Shown here: piece after piece, positions 16,574 through 24,075 of the stretch
Position numbering within the stretch: the first letter of the stretch is position 1
How the letters are laid out: the number at the start of each line of letters is the position of its first letter
DNA from: Alphaproteobacteria bacterium
GTDB taxonomy: Bacteria > Pseudomonadota > Alphaproteobacteria > DSM-16000 > Inquilinaceae
Reading direction: 5' to 3'
DNA: 35,771 nucleotides
NCBI GenBank assembly: GCA_028281925.1
Contig: JANQIX010000109.1
Span: 1-35,771, forward strand
Translations under genes and position numbers: made by a program
The notes under the pieces: generated by a model
What the model was told of the DNA's origin: nothing
Seen by the model: only the letters and a program-made list of their open reading frames with translations
The model's database searches: none

Positions 16574-18466
16574 TCATGCCGGAACCGCGCGGCGCCGGGA
16601 CATGCGGACCCGCCGCACAATGGCGAGGCCGATGGCGATCAGCGCGACAAGGGCCGGCACGGCCCAGATATTGGCAATGCGGATCTGCTGCTCCACCCGT
16701 TCCACATCCTGGCGCAGCGAGTGCTGCACGTCGCGCAGCTGTTGGCGCAGCTCCAGCATCTGACCGCGGAACTCGTCGATCGTCTGCTGCTGGGCGCCGG
16801 TCAGAAGAATACCGCTGTCCTGCTCTTCCTGCCGCAGCTGGGTGATCCGGGCCTCCGCCTCGTCGATCTGGGTCAGCAAGGTTTCTTCAGCGTCCCGGAA
16901 GCGCTGCTCCGCGTCGCGCTGCATGGCCTGCAGCAGTTCGAACGGTCGGTCCGTCAGCCCGCGGCCGCGAAGCGCGATCAGGCCCGCGGACCCCGACAGG
17001 TTCTCCAGCGCGTTGACGGCGAAGTCACCGTTATTGGCCGTGGGCACGGTGTAGCGCTGACCCAGCAGCGCCTCCGTCCTCAACCAAGACCGGTCGCTCA
17101 AGATGTCGGCGTCGGCGACCACGATCATGTTCAACGGCGCGTCGCCTTCCGACCGGTGTGCGACCACGATCTCCTGATCGGTCACCGTTTCCGGCGGACC
17201 ATCGGGAAAGGCGCTGGCCACGGTGCCGCTGACGCGCGCGGCATAGGTCAGCACGTCGCCGCCGGGCTGGAACGTCTGAATCAGTCCGACCGGATCCGGC
17301 ATCATCGTGACCATGAAGGCATCGACCAGGCCGGCTTGGTCGGTGGACTGCAAGATCGGCTCGAACGTCGTGGCAGCGCCATCGATCGGGCGCACGATGC
17401 CGGCGCTGTTCAGGTGGATGCGTTCCAGATTGGCCAGGATCACGTCATCACCGGCCATGGCATCGGGCCCCAGCGATACCCAGGGCAGGTAGGGCACGAT
17501 CGCCGGCCGGCCGGTGCGATCCGCCGCCTGCACGGCAACGGCGTTGTCCGGATCGCCGACCACCTGATCCATCGGGATCTCGATGCCCCAAGCGGTCAAC
17601 AGCGGTGTCAGCGCCTGGAAGGTCGGCGGCGGCGTGCCCGGCTGCTGACCGGCGACCATGATCTCCGGCGCGGGGTCGAGGAAGGCCAGCACGTGGCCGC
17701 CGCTCAAGGCGTACTGGTCGATGGCGTAGAGGGTCTGGTCGTCAACATTCGCCGGTTGCGCCAGCACCAGCACCGACACGTCGTCATCGATCCGATCGAC
17801 GGTGCCGCCCAGAACGCGGACGTCGAAGAACTGGCGCATGATCTCCGTCACGAACCAGGGCTGATAGCGGGTCGACGGATCGCCCATCAGCTGCAGGTCG
17901 CCGATCACCGCCACCACCGGCTTTTCAGGGTTGGCGAGGTCGTGGACTAGCCGCGTCAGGTCGTATTCCAGGAACATCGCCCGCTCCGGCGCCAGATAGG
18001 CGACGGCATCCCGGTCGTCGGTGCTGTTGAAGCCGGCCAGGCCGAAGAACAGCTGGTCGCCCTCGCGGCTGATCGGGATGCCCTCAAGCCCGTCAGCGAC
18101 GGCCAGATCCTCCTCCGGCGAAAAGGCGGCCGGGTCGTAGGTCTCGATGATCAGCATGCCGTCGGCATGGCGGGCGTATTCGTCCAACAGCTCAGCCACA
18201 CGGCGGGCATAGTTGCGATAGAAGGGCCCAAGTTCGTCGATGATGGCGGATTTGTAGAAGCGCAGCGTGATCGGCTCATCGATCTCGGCCAGCGTCTCGC
18301 GGGTGCCGTCCGACAGTGTGAACAGGCTGTCTTGGGTCAGGTCCAGCCTGGCGGTCTTCAGCCAAACGCCGGCCGCCATGTTCAGCCCGAAGAAGACGAT
18401 CAGGGCGGCGACTATCACGCCGCCCGCAAGCCACGACCGGTCCCATTTGCGCGAAGCCTGCGACAT
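16574..18466 (-). CDS. GldG-like ABC transporter auxiliary protein
   Basis: The 630-residue protein has an N-terminal membrane helix (about 14-36) and a large extracytoplasmic region of the GldG/ABC_transp_aux type (DLTQDSLFTLSDGTRETL, then a PVVAVIGDLQLMGD segment). A coiled coil (about 500-590) and a C-terminal membrane helix (about 597-615) ending in a basic tail complete it. In Bacteroidetes GldG works with GldA and GldF in gliding and type IX secretion; the proteobacterial relatives have unknown substrates. It starts four bases after the permease stop, so translation is coupled. Confidence 0.88.
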   Translation of the reverse strand: MSQASRKWDRSWLAGGVIVAALIVFFGLNMAAGVWLKTARLDLTQDSLFTLSDGTRETLAEIDEPITLRFYKSAIIDELGPFYRNYARRVAELLDEYARHADGMLIIETYDPAAFSPEEDLAVADGLEGIPISREGDQLFFGLAGFNSTDDRDAVAYLAPERAMFLEYDLTRLVHDLANPEKPVVAVIGDLQLMGDPSTRYQPWFVTEIMRQFFDVRVLGGTVDRIDDDVSVLVLAQPANVDDQTLYAIDQYALSGGHVLAFLDPAPEIMVAGQQPGTPPPTFQALTPLLTAWGIEIPMDQVVGDPDNAVAVQAADRTGRPAIVPYLPWVSLGPDAMAGDDVILANLERIHLNSAGIVRPIDGAATTFEPILQSTDQAGLVDAFMVTMMPDPVGLIQTFQPGGDVLTYAARVSGTVASAFPDGPPETVTDQEIVVAHRSEGDAPLNMIVVADADILSDRSWLRTEALLGQRYTVPTANNGDFAVNALENLSGSAGLIALRGRGLTDRPFELLQAMQRDAEQRFRDAEETLLTQIDEAEARITQLRQEEQDSGILLTGAQQQTIDEFRGQMLELRQQLRDVQHSLRQDVERVEQQIRIANIWAVPALVALIAIGLAIVRRVRMSRRRAVPA

Positions 18467-18470
18467 GGGC

Positions 18471-19205
18471 TCACGCTCCCTTCTTCAATTCGACGACGGC
18501 GGTGTTGATCACCAGTCCGATGCCGATCAGCGACAGGAAGTAGACGACGTTGCGCAGGTCGATCACGCCCTGCGAGAGGGCGGTGAAGTTGCCCAGCAGA
18601 CTGAGGTCCGCAATCGTGCTCAGCAGCATCGGCGGTACCCAGCCGCGGAAGGCGGATTGCACGAAGTCGACGCCGCTCATCATGAAGATGAAGCACATGG
18701 CCACAGCGCCGACGAAGGCGATCACCTGATTGGCGGTAAGCGCGGAGATACAGGCGCTGATCACCAGAAACCCACCGGCCATCAGCCAGCTTCCCAGATA
18801 GGCGGCGAAGATCACGCCATTGTCCGGCTGGCCCAGCACGTTGACCGTGATCCAGATGGGCGCCGTACACACAAGCGCGATACCCGCGAACAGCCAAGCC
18901 GCCAGGAACTTGCCGACAACCGCTTCCGCAGCGGAGACCGGCAGGGTCATCAGGAACTCCACCGTGCCGGTCTTGCGCTCCTCCGCCCACAGGCGCATGC
19001 CAACGGCCGGGATCAGGAACAGATAGAGCCAGGGATGGAACTGGAAGAACGGCTCCAGATCCGCCTGGCCGCGCTCGATGAAGCCGCCGACATGGAAGGT
19101 CAGCCCACCGCTCAGCGCCAGGAAGATGACGATGAACACGTAAGCCAGCGGTGAGGCGAAGTAGGCCGAAAGCTCGCGGGCCGTGATCGCACCGATAACG
19201 CGCAT
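18471..19205 (-). CDS. ABC-2 type permease (GldF-like)
   Basis: The 244-residue protein is predominantly hydrophobic with about six membrane helices. It shows the ABC-2 permease feature of a cytoplasmic WAEERKTGTVEFLMTLPVS coupling segment after the second helix region. It is the membrane partner of the ATPase encoded 30 bases upstream and is followed closely by the GldG-like gene. Together these form a GldA/F/G-type exporter-like complex. Confidence 0.9.
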   Translation of the reverse strand: MRVIGAITARELSAYFASPLAYVFIVIFLALSGGLTFHVGGFIERGQADLEPFFQFHPWLYLFLIPAVGMRLWAEERKTGTVEFLMTLPVSAAEAVVGKFLAAWLFAGIALVCTAPIWITVNVLGQPDNGVIFAAYLGSWLMAGGFLVISACISALTANQVIAFVGAVAMCFIFMMSGVDFVQSAFRGWVPPMLLSTIADLSLLGNFTALSQGVIDLRNVVYFLSLIGIGLVINTAVVELKKGA

Positions 19206-19235
19206 GAAAGGGTCTCCGAACAGGGAAATCGGCGG

Positions 19236-20180
19236 TCAGGCGGCCTTGGTCAGCTCGCGGAAGATGTCGTCCAGCCGGCCGCGTTCCAGGCGGATCTCCT
19301 GGATTTCGATGCCGTCATTGGCAACGGCCTTGCGCACGGCATCCAGAATGTCCCGCTGGTCCGTTGGGACGGCCAAGAAACGCGCCGACTGCTGGTTGCC
19401 GCTGAGCGCGTCGATCCGGGCAACGCCCTCGACTGCCTCCACTGCCGATCGGGCCGCGGCCTCGCGGTCGGCCGCCACGCTCAGATAGACTGCGTTGTGG
19501 CCGGGCGCGCGGGCCTGCAGCTCATCGGGCAGGGCATCGGCCACCACCTGGCCGCGGGCGATAATGATCGCGCGGCTGCAGATGGCCTCCACCTCCTCCA
19601 GGATGTGGGTTGAGATGATGATCGCCTTATTGCCCGCGATCTCCTGCAACAGGTTGCGGACCTCGTATTTCTGGTTCGGGTCCAGGCCGTCCGTCGGCTC
19701 ATCCAGGATCAGCACGTCGGGGTCGTGTACAATAGCTGCCGCCAGGCCAACACGCCGCTTGAACCCCTTCGACAGGGTCTCCACCGGCCGGTGCAGCACG
19801 CCTTCCAGGTGCAGGCGGTCGATGACCTCATCAATGCGCCGCTTTCTGTCGGCGGCGGAAAGCCCGCGGATGCGGGTGACGAAGCGCAGCAGCGAAAGCG
19901 CCGACATGTCGCCGTAGGAAGGCGCACCCTCCGGCATATAGCCGATCCGGGCCTGGGCGGCATGGGCATCGCGCACGACATCGTGCCCACACACGGCCAC
20001 GCTGCCGTCGCCCGGCGGCAGATAGCCCGCCACCATGCGCATGGTGGTCGTCTTGCCCGCCGCATTCGGTCCCAGGAACCCGACGACCTCGCCCCGCGCC
20101 ACCTGGAACGACACGTCGTCGACCGCAACGATCGGGCCGAAGCGCTTGCTCAAATTGCGAATGTCCAGCAGCGTCTGCAT
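19236..20180 (-). CDS. ABC transporter ATP-binding protein (GldA-like)
   Basis: The 314-residue protein has Walker A GPNAAGKTTT (from residue 37), a divergent signature LSKGFKRR (about 136-143, in place of LSGGQ, common in ABC-2 ATPases), and Walker B VLILDEPTDGLDP (from about 156). A roughly 90-residue C-terminal extension follows the ABC core. The start at ATG 20180 begins the family-typical LLDIRNLSKRFGP. It is the first gene of the ATPase, permease, GldG-like, DUF4340 operon. Confidence 0.93.
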   Translation of the reverse strand: MQTLLDIRNLSKRFGPIVAVDDVSFQVARGEVVGFLGPNAAGKTTTMRMVAGYLPPGDGSVAVCGHDVVRDAHAAQARIGYMPEGAPSYGDMSALSLLRFVTRIRGLSAADRKRRIDEVIDRLHLEGVLHRPVETLSKGFKRRVGLAAAIVHDPDVLILDEPTDGLDPNQKYEVRNLLQEIAGNKAIIISTHILEEVEAICSRAIIIARGQVVADALPDELQARAPGHNAVYLSVAADREAAARSAVEAVEGVARIDALSGNQQSARFLAVPTDQRDILDAVRKAVANDGIEIQEIRLERGRLDDIFRELTKAA

Positions 20181-20337
20181 GCGGTGATACCCTGCGCAAC
20201 CAACCGGCGGCGGCGATATAGGCCAGCCTGTTCGCGACTTCAAGATGACGTGAGCCATGCGGCGAGGGGAAACGAGCTCTGGCTGCCTGCCGGGCGGCTA
20301 ACGTTCACGATTTGGGAAACGGGGACTTGGCTATAGA

Positions 20338-20556
20338 ATGGATTATGGACATCGGATGACGCCGCAGATGACTAAGATCGACCAGGGATCGAATCAGATC
20401 GATGATCGTGCGACGGAGGGGCAGGACTCCACCGATCCGACCTATCTGGCGTGGAAGAGACGGAAGATCGAAGCTGCTGTGAGAGATGCCGATCAGCATC
20501 TCGCGGAGTCGCTGACGGAGAAAGAAGTCTGGCAGAAGCACGGCCTTGATCATTAG
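20338..20556 (+). CDS. PaaA2/ParD-like antitoxin (stability determinant)
   Basis: The 72-residue, highly charged protein contains the pattern TYLAWKRRKIEAAVRDAD followed by an LTEKEVWQKHG helix. It resembles PaaA2-type antitoxins, small largely disordered proteins paired with ParE2. There is no separate DNA-binding domain. Its last 11 bases overlap the toxin gene. The exact start is uncertain (ATG at 20338 or 20356). Family assignment rests on the motif and on the toxin partner. Confidence 0.75.
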   Translation: MDYGHRMTPQMTKIDQGSNQIDDRATEGQDSTDPTYLAWKRRKIEAAVRDADQHLAESLTEKEVWQKHGLDH

Positions 20557-20821
20557 GTTCTCGAGGGCCGCCGACCGCGACTTGGATGCCATCAGGTCTT
20601 TCATCGCCAAAGACAACCCTGACGCGGCCGATCGGTCCATTGTCCGCATTTTGCAGAGCATCCGACATCTTACCGACTTCCCGCTGCTCGGGCGGCTTGG
20701 TCTGGTTTCTGGAACGAGAGAGCTTACGGTCGCAGGACTGCCTTACAGGGTTGTCTACCGGATCACCGGGGAGGTTGTAGATGTCCTTGCGGTCATCCAC
20801 GCGCGGCGGCAATGGCCATGA
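20546..20821 (+). CDS. parE: ParE/RelE-family toxin
   Basis: The 91-residue protein has the compact RelE/ParE fold signature: FSRAADRDLDAIRSFI at the N-terminus, a GRLGLVSGTRELTV strand pair and a C-terminal YRVVYRI ... VLAVIHARRQWP strand. ParE members poison DNA gyrase and RelE members cleave mRNA; the PaaA2-like partner favours ParE. Translation begins at a TTG (20546) inside the antitoxin gene, an 11-base overlap that couples toxin to antitoxin synthesis. Confidence 0.88.
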   Translation: MIIRFSRAADRDLDAIRSFIAKDNPDAADRSIVRILQSIRHLTDFPLLGRLGLVSGTRELTVAGLPYRVVYRITGEVVDVLAVIHARRQWP

Positions 20822-20915
20822 ATCTGTGGGTGGAGTCACGTCACTATGATCTGGCAGCCTGACTGCTTCCTCCGATGCAAGTCACAGGATTACCGATCAC
20901 TTTGCTAGGTAGAGG

Positions 20916-20931
20916 TCCGGGATCGCCCGGA
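20916..20931. other. Perfect inverted repeat after the toxin gene
   Basis: TCCGGG-ATCG-CCCGGA is a perfect six-base-pair dyad with a four-base loop, 95 bases after the toxin stop and before the peptidase gene. No T-run follows on either strand, so it could be a weak processing hairpin or a protein-binding dyad. Confidence 0.25.
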
Positions 20932-21065
20932 GATTGAATCGTCTTTCAAATAAATCCGAACCTTGTGACGACCGTCACCGCGCGACCCCCGTCGGCTGGA
21001 TAGCCTCGGTTCCAGACAACGAAGCGCAGGGCTTCGAACGAAACTGGAAGACGAGGACGAGACAC

Positions 21066-21779
21066 ATGAACGCGAAGCTGACAGGGATCGCCGCCTCCTT
21101 TGCCGTCGTCGTGACGCTGACGGCAAACCCGGCCCAGGCCACCGAAGATCATGTCCTGCTGAAGTACGACAACTGCTCGATCGCGGAGCAGGAGCAGATC
21201 AGCAAGGCCATCACATTGGCGTCCGTGGCGCTGGATGACGTGATCGCGCGGCTGAGCCGCCCGAAGCTGAGCGTACAGGCCGATGCCACGCTCGACCGCT
21301 GGTTCGGCGTACGCACCGAGGGCGAGAGGGTCGCCGAGGAGCTTCAGCACATGGCCGAGCGTCTGGACTCAGACGCCGAGGCCATCGTGGTGGAATGCGA
21401 TGCCAGCGACCAGTACACCTTCGCGTGGACTTACATGGCCATGGACGGCGTCGGCTATCTGGGCTTCGGCCGGCCGTTCTTCGATGCCGCCCTGGTTGGC
21501 GGGTTCGACTCCGGCATGGGCACGATCATTCATGAGCTGGCCCATATGGTGCCGGAAGTTGCCGCCGATGATCACAGCTATTCCATCCCCGAGATGGAGG
21601 GCTATGCCCGCGACAACCCCAAGGTCGCCTTGGACAATGCCCAGAGCTACGAATACCTGGTGGAAGAGCTCTATGACCTCTGCGTCGTCTACGGCAGCGG
21701 CTGCGGCGACAGCCTGGGCGTCTCCGGCTTCGTCATCAGCGATGCAGACCTCGCCGATCTGCTGCAGCCTGCATCCTAA
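21066..21779 (+). CDS. Secreted M35-like (aspzincin) zinc metallopeptidase
   Basis: The 237-residue protein has a clear signal peptide (residues 1-24, ending PAQA). The zinc motif HELAH (156-160) is followed by ADDHSY (167-172) and NAQSYEYLVEEL (191-202). In M35 enzymes (deuterolysins and peptidyl-Lys metallopeptidases) the third zinc ligand is an Asp in a TDDxxY-type motif and an NA-SYEY helix follows, so Asp168 is the expected ligand. A soluble periplasmic or secreted endopeptidase is inferred. The ATG at 21066 follows a GAGGA element and starts the signal peptide. Conserved Cys pairs (Cys37 and Cys111; Cys206 and Cys213) fit an oxidising compartment. Confidence 0.8.
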   Translation: MNAKLTGIAASFAVVVTLTANPAQATEDHVLLKYDNCSIAEQEQISKAITLASVALDDVIARLSRPKLSVQADATLDRWFGVRTEGERVAEELQHMAERLDSDAEAIVVECDASDQYTFAWTYMAMDGVGYLGFGRPFFDAALVGGFDSGMGTIIHELAHMVPEVAADDHSYSIPEMEGYARDNPKVALDNAQSYEYLVEELYDLCVVYGSGCGDSLGVSGFVISDADLADLLQPAS

Positions 21780-21791
21780 GGCAGGTCGTGA

Positions 21792-21819
21792 CCCGGCGGC
21801 GCCATCCGCCGCTGCCGGG
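21792..21819 (+). terminator. Candidate terminator of the metallopeptidase gene
   Basis: CCCGGC and GGCG pair with CGCC and GCCGGG around a CCATC loop, with a three-base GCT bulge on the 3' side, 12 bases after the stop codon. The tail CCCCGTCTTG is poor in T, so it is at best a weak intrinsic terminator. Confidence 0.4.
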
Positions 21820-21952
21820 CCCCGTCTTGCCGCGCTGCAAGCATGAGACGGTGAGAGATTGGGCTTGAAGTTCCGGCGACGTTCCGTTAACACGCTGCGC
21901 TCCGCGGGCCGGATGTGGTCGGTTATCGGGCAACTTGAGTGCGGGATCTGCC

Positions 21953-22078
21953 TTAACGGGCAGCGAACGCCTCAATATCGATCACTGCGCCACGCCCACG
22001 GATCTTGATGAACGGGACGCCGGGCCGGAGTCTGAGGGTTATCGTCTTTCCAACGACCCCTTCCTCAGACATCACCAT
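21953..22078 (-). CDS. Candidate small ORF (41 aa), antisense side of TROVE leader
   Basis: The minus strand encodes a 41-residue frame starting MVMSEEGVVGKT and continuing with alternating hydrophobic/basic strands (ITLRLRPGVPFIKIRGRG), ending AVIDIEAFAAR. The composition looks protein-like, and AAGGGG stands eight bases before the ATG at 22078. No family is recognised. It could be a genuine small protein, a remnant or chance. Confidence 0.35.
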   Translation of the reverse strand: MVMSEEGVVGKTITLRLRPGVPFIKIRGRGAVIDIEAFAAR

Positions 22079-22195
22079 GCCCGGCACCCCTTCCGCAGAG
22101 GATGGGGCCCAAGCGCAAAGCGAAGGTACGAGAGACGAGTGTCGTATGAAATCGAGACCTCACGTCGACGCCAATAGCTGAGTGCTCCCGTTTAT

Positions 22196-22216
22196 CCGGG
22201 GGCAGACAGCCCCCGG
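22196..22216. repeat. Perfect 8-bp hairpin in the TROVE leader
   Basis: CCGGGGGC-AGACA-GCCCCCGG is a perfect eight-base-pair inverted repeat with a five-base loop. It has no T-run on either side, so it is not a standard terminator. It may be part of a structured transcript upstream of the TROVE gene. Confidence 0.5.
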
Positions 22217-22239
22217 CTCTCCATTTGCCATCCCCACAT

Positions 22240-22365
22240 GACGGCGCCGGAGCGACCGGCGGACTTTCCACTTGGCTTTCAGGGCAAGCGGGTTCGCACA
22301 AGAGCTCCGTCCGCCGCCACAGCGCGTGCGGAGCCAGGGCGCGAAACCTCCGCTGGTCCGGCGTC
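22240..22365 (+). ncRNA. Possible structured (Y-RNA-like) RNA upstream of TROVE gene
   Basis: The 3' strand TCCGCTGGTCCGGCGTC (22349-22365) can pair with GAC (22240-22242), GCCGGA (22246-22251) and CCGGCGGA (22256-22263), giving 17 pairs interrupted by GGC and GCGA bulges. This encloses about 85 bases. An alternative local stem pairs CGGCGGAC (22257-22264) with GTCCGCCG (22309-22316). Bacterial Ro60 orthologues often have Y RNA genes beside them, and Y RNAs have a bulged terminal helix. I could not find a convincing tRNA-like T-arm, and stems of this kind arise easily in GC-rich DNA. Confidence 0.2.
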
Positions 22366-22397
22366 GCCATGACGTCTGAGCGTGTGGAGGATGAACC

Positions 22398-24020
22398 ATG
22401 GTTTATCGGCGCCTGATCGAGGCGGTGCGGCGCGGACCGGGCCGCCAGAGTGAGCCCTTGCCAGGGACAGTGCGCAACTCGGCGGGCGGATATGCCTTTG
22501 CGGTGGATGACTGGACCCGGCTGGACCGGTTCCTGCTGTTGGGCACGGAAAGCGCGACCTACTACGCATCGGCACGCGCGCTCACGCGCGAGGCTGCGGC
22601 GAGTGTGGAGCGTTGCCTGGCCGAGGACGGCCGGCGGACCGTTCGGCGCATCGTCGAGGTGAGCGAGGCCGGCCGGGCGCCGAAGAACGAGCCGGCCCTG
22701 TTCGCGCTCGCCATGGCCGTGGGGCTCGGCGACGATGCCACGCGTGCGGCTGGTCTGGCGGCGGTGAGCGGGGTGGCGCGCACGGGCACGCATCTCTTCC
22801 ACTTCGCTGAGTATGTGGAGGCATTCCGCGGCTGGGGCCGGGGGCTGCGGCGCGCCGTCGCCCGGTGGTACACCGAGATGGACCTCGAGCGGCTGACGCT
22901 GCAGGTCATCAAGTACCGGCAGCGGGACGGCTGGTCGCATCGCGACCTGCTGCGTCTCGCGCACCCGGTCGCCGATGCCGACGACACCGCACGGCGGGCG
23001 CTGTTCGACTGGGCGTGCCGCGGACGGCTGCACAACGCGCTGCCTGAACAGATCCATGGCGTCATGGCGCTGGCGCAGGCCGACGGCCCGGAGACCGCGG
23101 CCCGCCTGATCCGTGAGCACCGACTGCCGCGGGAGACGGTTCCGACGGAGCTGTTGACCAGCCGTGAGGTCTGGCAGGCCTTGCTGGAGGACATGCCGAC
23201 GACGGCGATGATCCGGAACCTGGGCAGGCTGGGCAGTGTCGGCCTGTTGCATGCCGGGTCCGAGGCGTCGCGGCGGGTCGTACATCGCCTCAGCGATGCC
23301 GAGGCGCCGCGGCGGGCCCGGGTGCATCCGCTGTCCCTGCTGCTGGCCTTGCGCACGTATCGGCAGGGGCAGGGCGACCGCGGCAGGCTGACTTGGACGC
23401 CCGATCCGGCCGTGCTGCACGCGCTGGACGGGGCGTTCTATGCCAGCTTCGCCAACGTCGCCCCGACCGGCAGGCGGCTGATGCTGGCCCTGGACGTCTC
23501 CGGGTCCATGGGGGGTGGCCGGGTCGCGGGAACGGCGCTGACGCCGCGGGAGGCCGCAGCCGCCATGGCGATGATCACGGCGGCGGTGGAGCCGCAGCAC
23601 AGCATCGTCGGCTTCACCTGTGCCGATGCCGATCGGTGGGGGCCCTACCGGACACGCACGGGCCTGTCTCCGTTGCGGATCACGCCACGCATGCGCCTGG
23701 ACAAGGTGGTGCGAGCGACAGCCGGGCTGCCGTTCGGCCGAACGGACTGCGCCTTGCCGATGCTCTATGCGTTGGAGCGTGGGCTGGAGGTGGATGCGTT
23801 CGTGATCTACACGGACAGCGAGACCTGGGCAGGTGACATCCATCCCGCCGAGGCGCTCCGGCAATACCGGGAACGGACGGGCATCGCGGCAAGGCTGATT
23901 GTGGTCGCCATGGTCTCGAACGGCTTCTCCATCGCCGATCCGCAGGACGGTGGGATGCTGGACGTGGTCGGCTTCGATACGGCGGTGCCGGCGTTGATGG
24001 CCGACTTCATCGCCGGCTGA
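22398..24020 (+). CDS. rsr: TROVE-domain (Ro60/Rsr-like) RNA-binding protein
   Basis: The 540-residue protein has an N-terminal helical-repeat TROVE region (about 15-350, including TGTHLFHFAEYVEAFRGWG and a TLQVIKYRQRDGWSHRDLLR stretch split around KYRQRDGW). A C-terminal von Willebrand A domain carries the MIDAS motif DVSGSM (366-371) and a later YTDSETWAG. This is the Ro60/Rsr architecture: a ring that binds misfolded or Y RNAs and, in Deinococcus, tethers to PNPase for RNA decay. GGAGG stands seven bases before the ATG. No rtcB, rtcA or pnp gene is adjacent. A strong hairpin terminator lies just downstream. Confidence 0.92.
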   Translation: MVYRRLIEAVRRGPGRQSEPLPGTVRNSAGGYAFAVDDWTRLDRFLLLGTESATYYASARALTREAAASVERCLAEDGRRTVRRIVEVSEAGRAPKNEPALFALAMAVGLGDDATRAAGLAAVSGVARTGTHLFHFAEYVEAFRGWGRGLRRAVARWYTEMDLERLTLQVIKYRQRDGWSHRDLLRLAHPVADADDTARRALFDWACRGRLHNALPEQIHGVMALAQADGPETAARLIREHRLPRETVPTELLTSREVWQALLEDMPTTAMIRNLGRLGSVGLLHAGSEASRRVVHRLSDAEAPRRARVHPLSLLLALRTYRQGQGDRGRLTWTPDPAVLHALDGAFYASFANVAPTGRRLMLALDVSGSMGGGRVAGTALTPREAAAAMAMITAAVEPQHSIVGFTCADADRWGPYRTRTGLSPLRITPRMRLDKVVRATAGLPFGRTDCALPMLYALERGLEVDAFVIYTDSETWAGDIHPAEALRQYRERTGIAARLIVVAMVSNGFSIADPQDGGMLDVVGFDTAVPALMADFIAG

Positions 24021-24032
24021 GACCGAGAGTCT

Positions 24033-24075
24033 CCCCCGCACGGACAGCCTTCGGGTCGTCCGTGCGGGGGGCTTT
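24033..24075 (+). terminator. Strong UUCG-capped terminator of the TROVE gene
   Basis: CCCCCGCACGGAC (24033-24045) pairs perfectly over 13 bases with GTCCGTGCGGGGG (24058-24070). The loop contains CC-TTCG-GG, a stable UUCG tetraloop. It is followed by GCTTT, a short T tract, and sits between the convergent TROVE and histidine kinase genes. The same hairpin would end minus-strand transcription less efficiently, as no T-run follows there. Confidence 0.75.

Larger units (their letters stand above)
21780..22397. other. Long non-coding leader region upstream of the TROVE gene
   Basis: About 620 bases lie between the peptidase and the TROVE-domain gene. They hold a terminator-like hairpin (21792-21819), a small minus-strand ORF (21953-22078), a perfect hairpin (22196-22216) and complementary segments just before the TROVE start (22240-22365). 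Longer overlapping frames here are compositionally poor and rejected. Confidence 0.6.

Noticed and set aside
16337..17950. 537-codon plus-strand frame opposite the GldG-like gene
   Set aside because: It is His/Arg/Gln-rich without domains, and the minus-strand operon accounts for the region.
22281..22300. GGTTCG resembling a tRNA T-loop in the TROVE leader
   Set aside because: The flanking bases do not pair into a five-base T-stem, and no D-arm or acceptor stem could be placed, so it is not called a tRNA or a tRNA-like module.
22065..24041. Very long (658-codon) minus-strand frame opposite the TROVE gene
   Set aside because: It mirrors the TROVE gene, is rich in Arg, Pro, His and Gln without any domain, and is a typical high-GC shadow frame.
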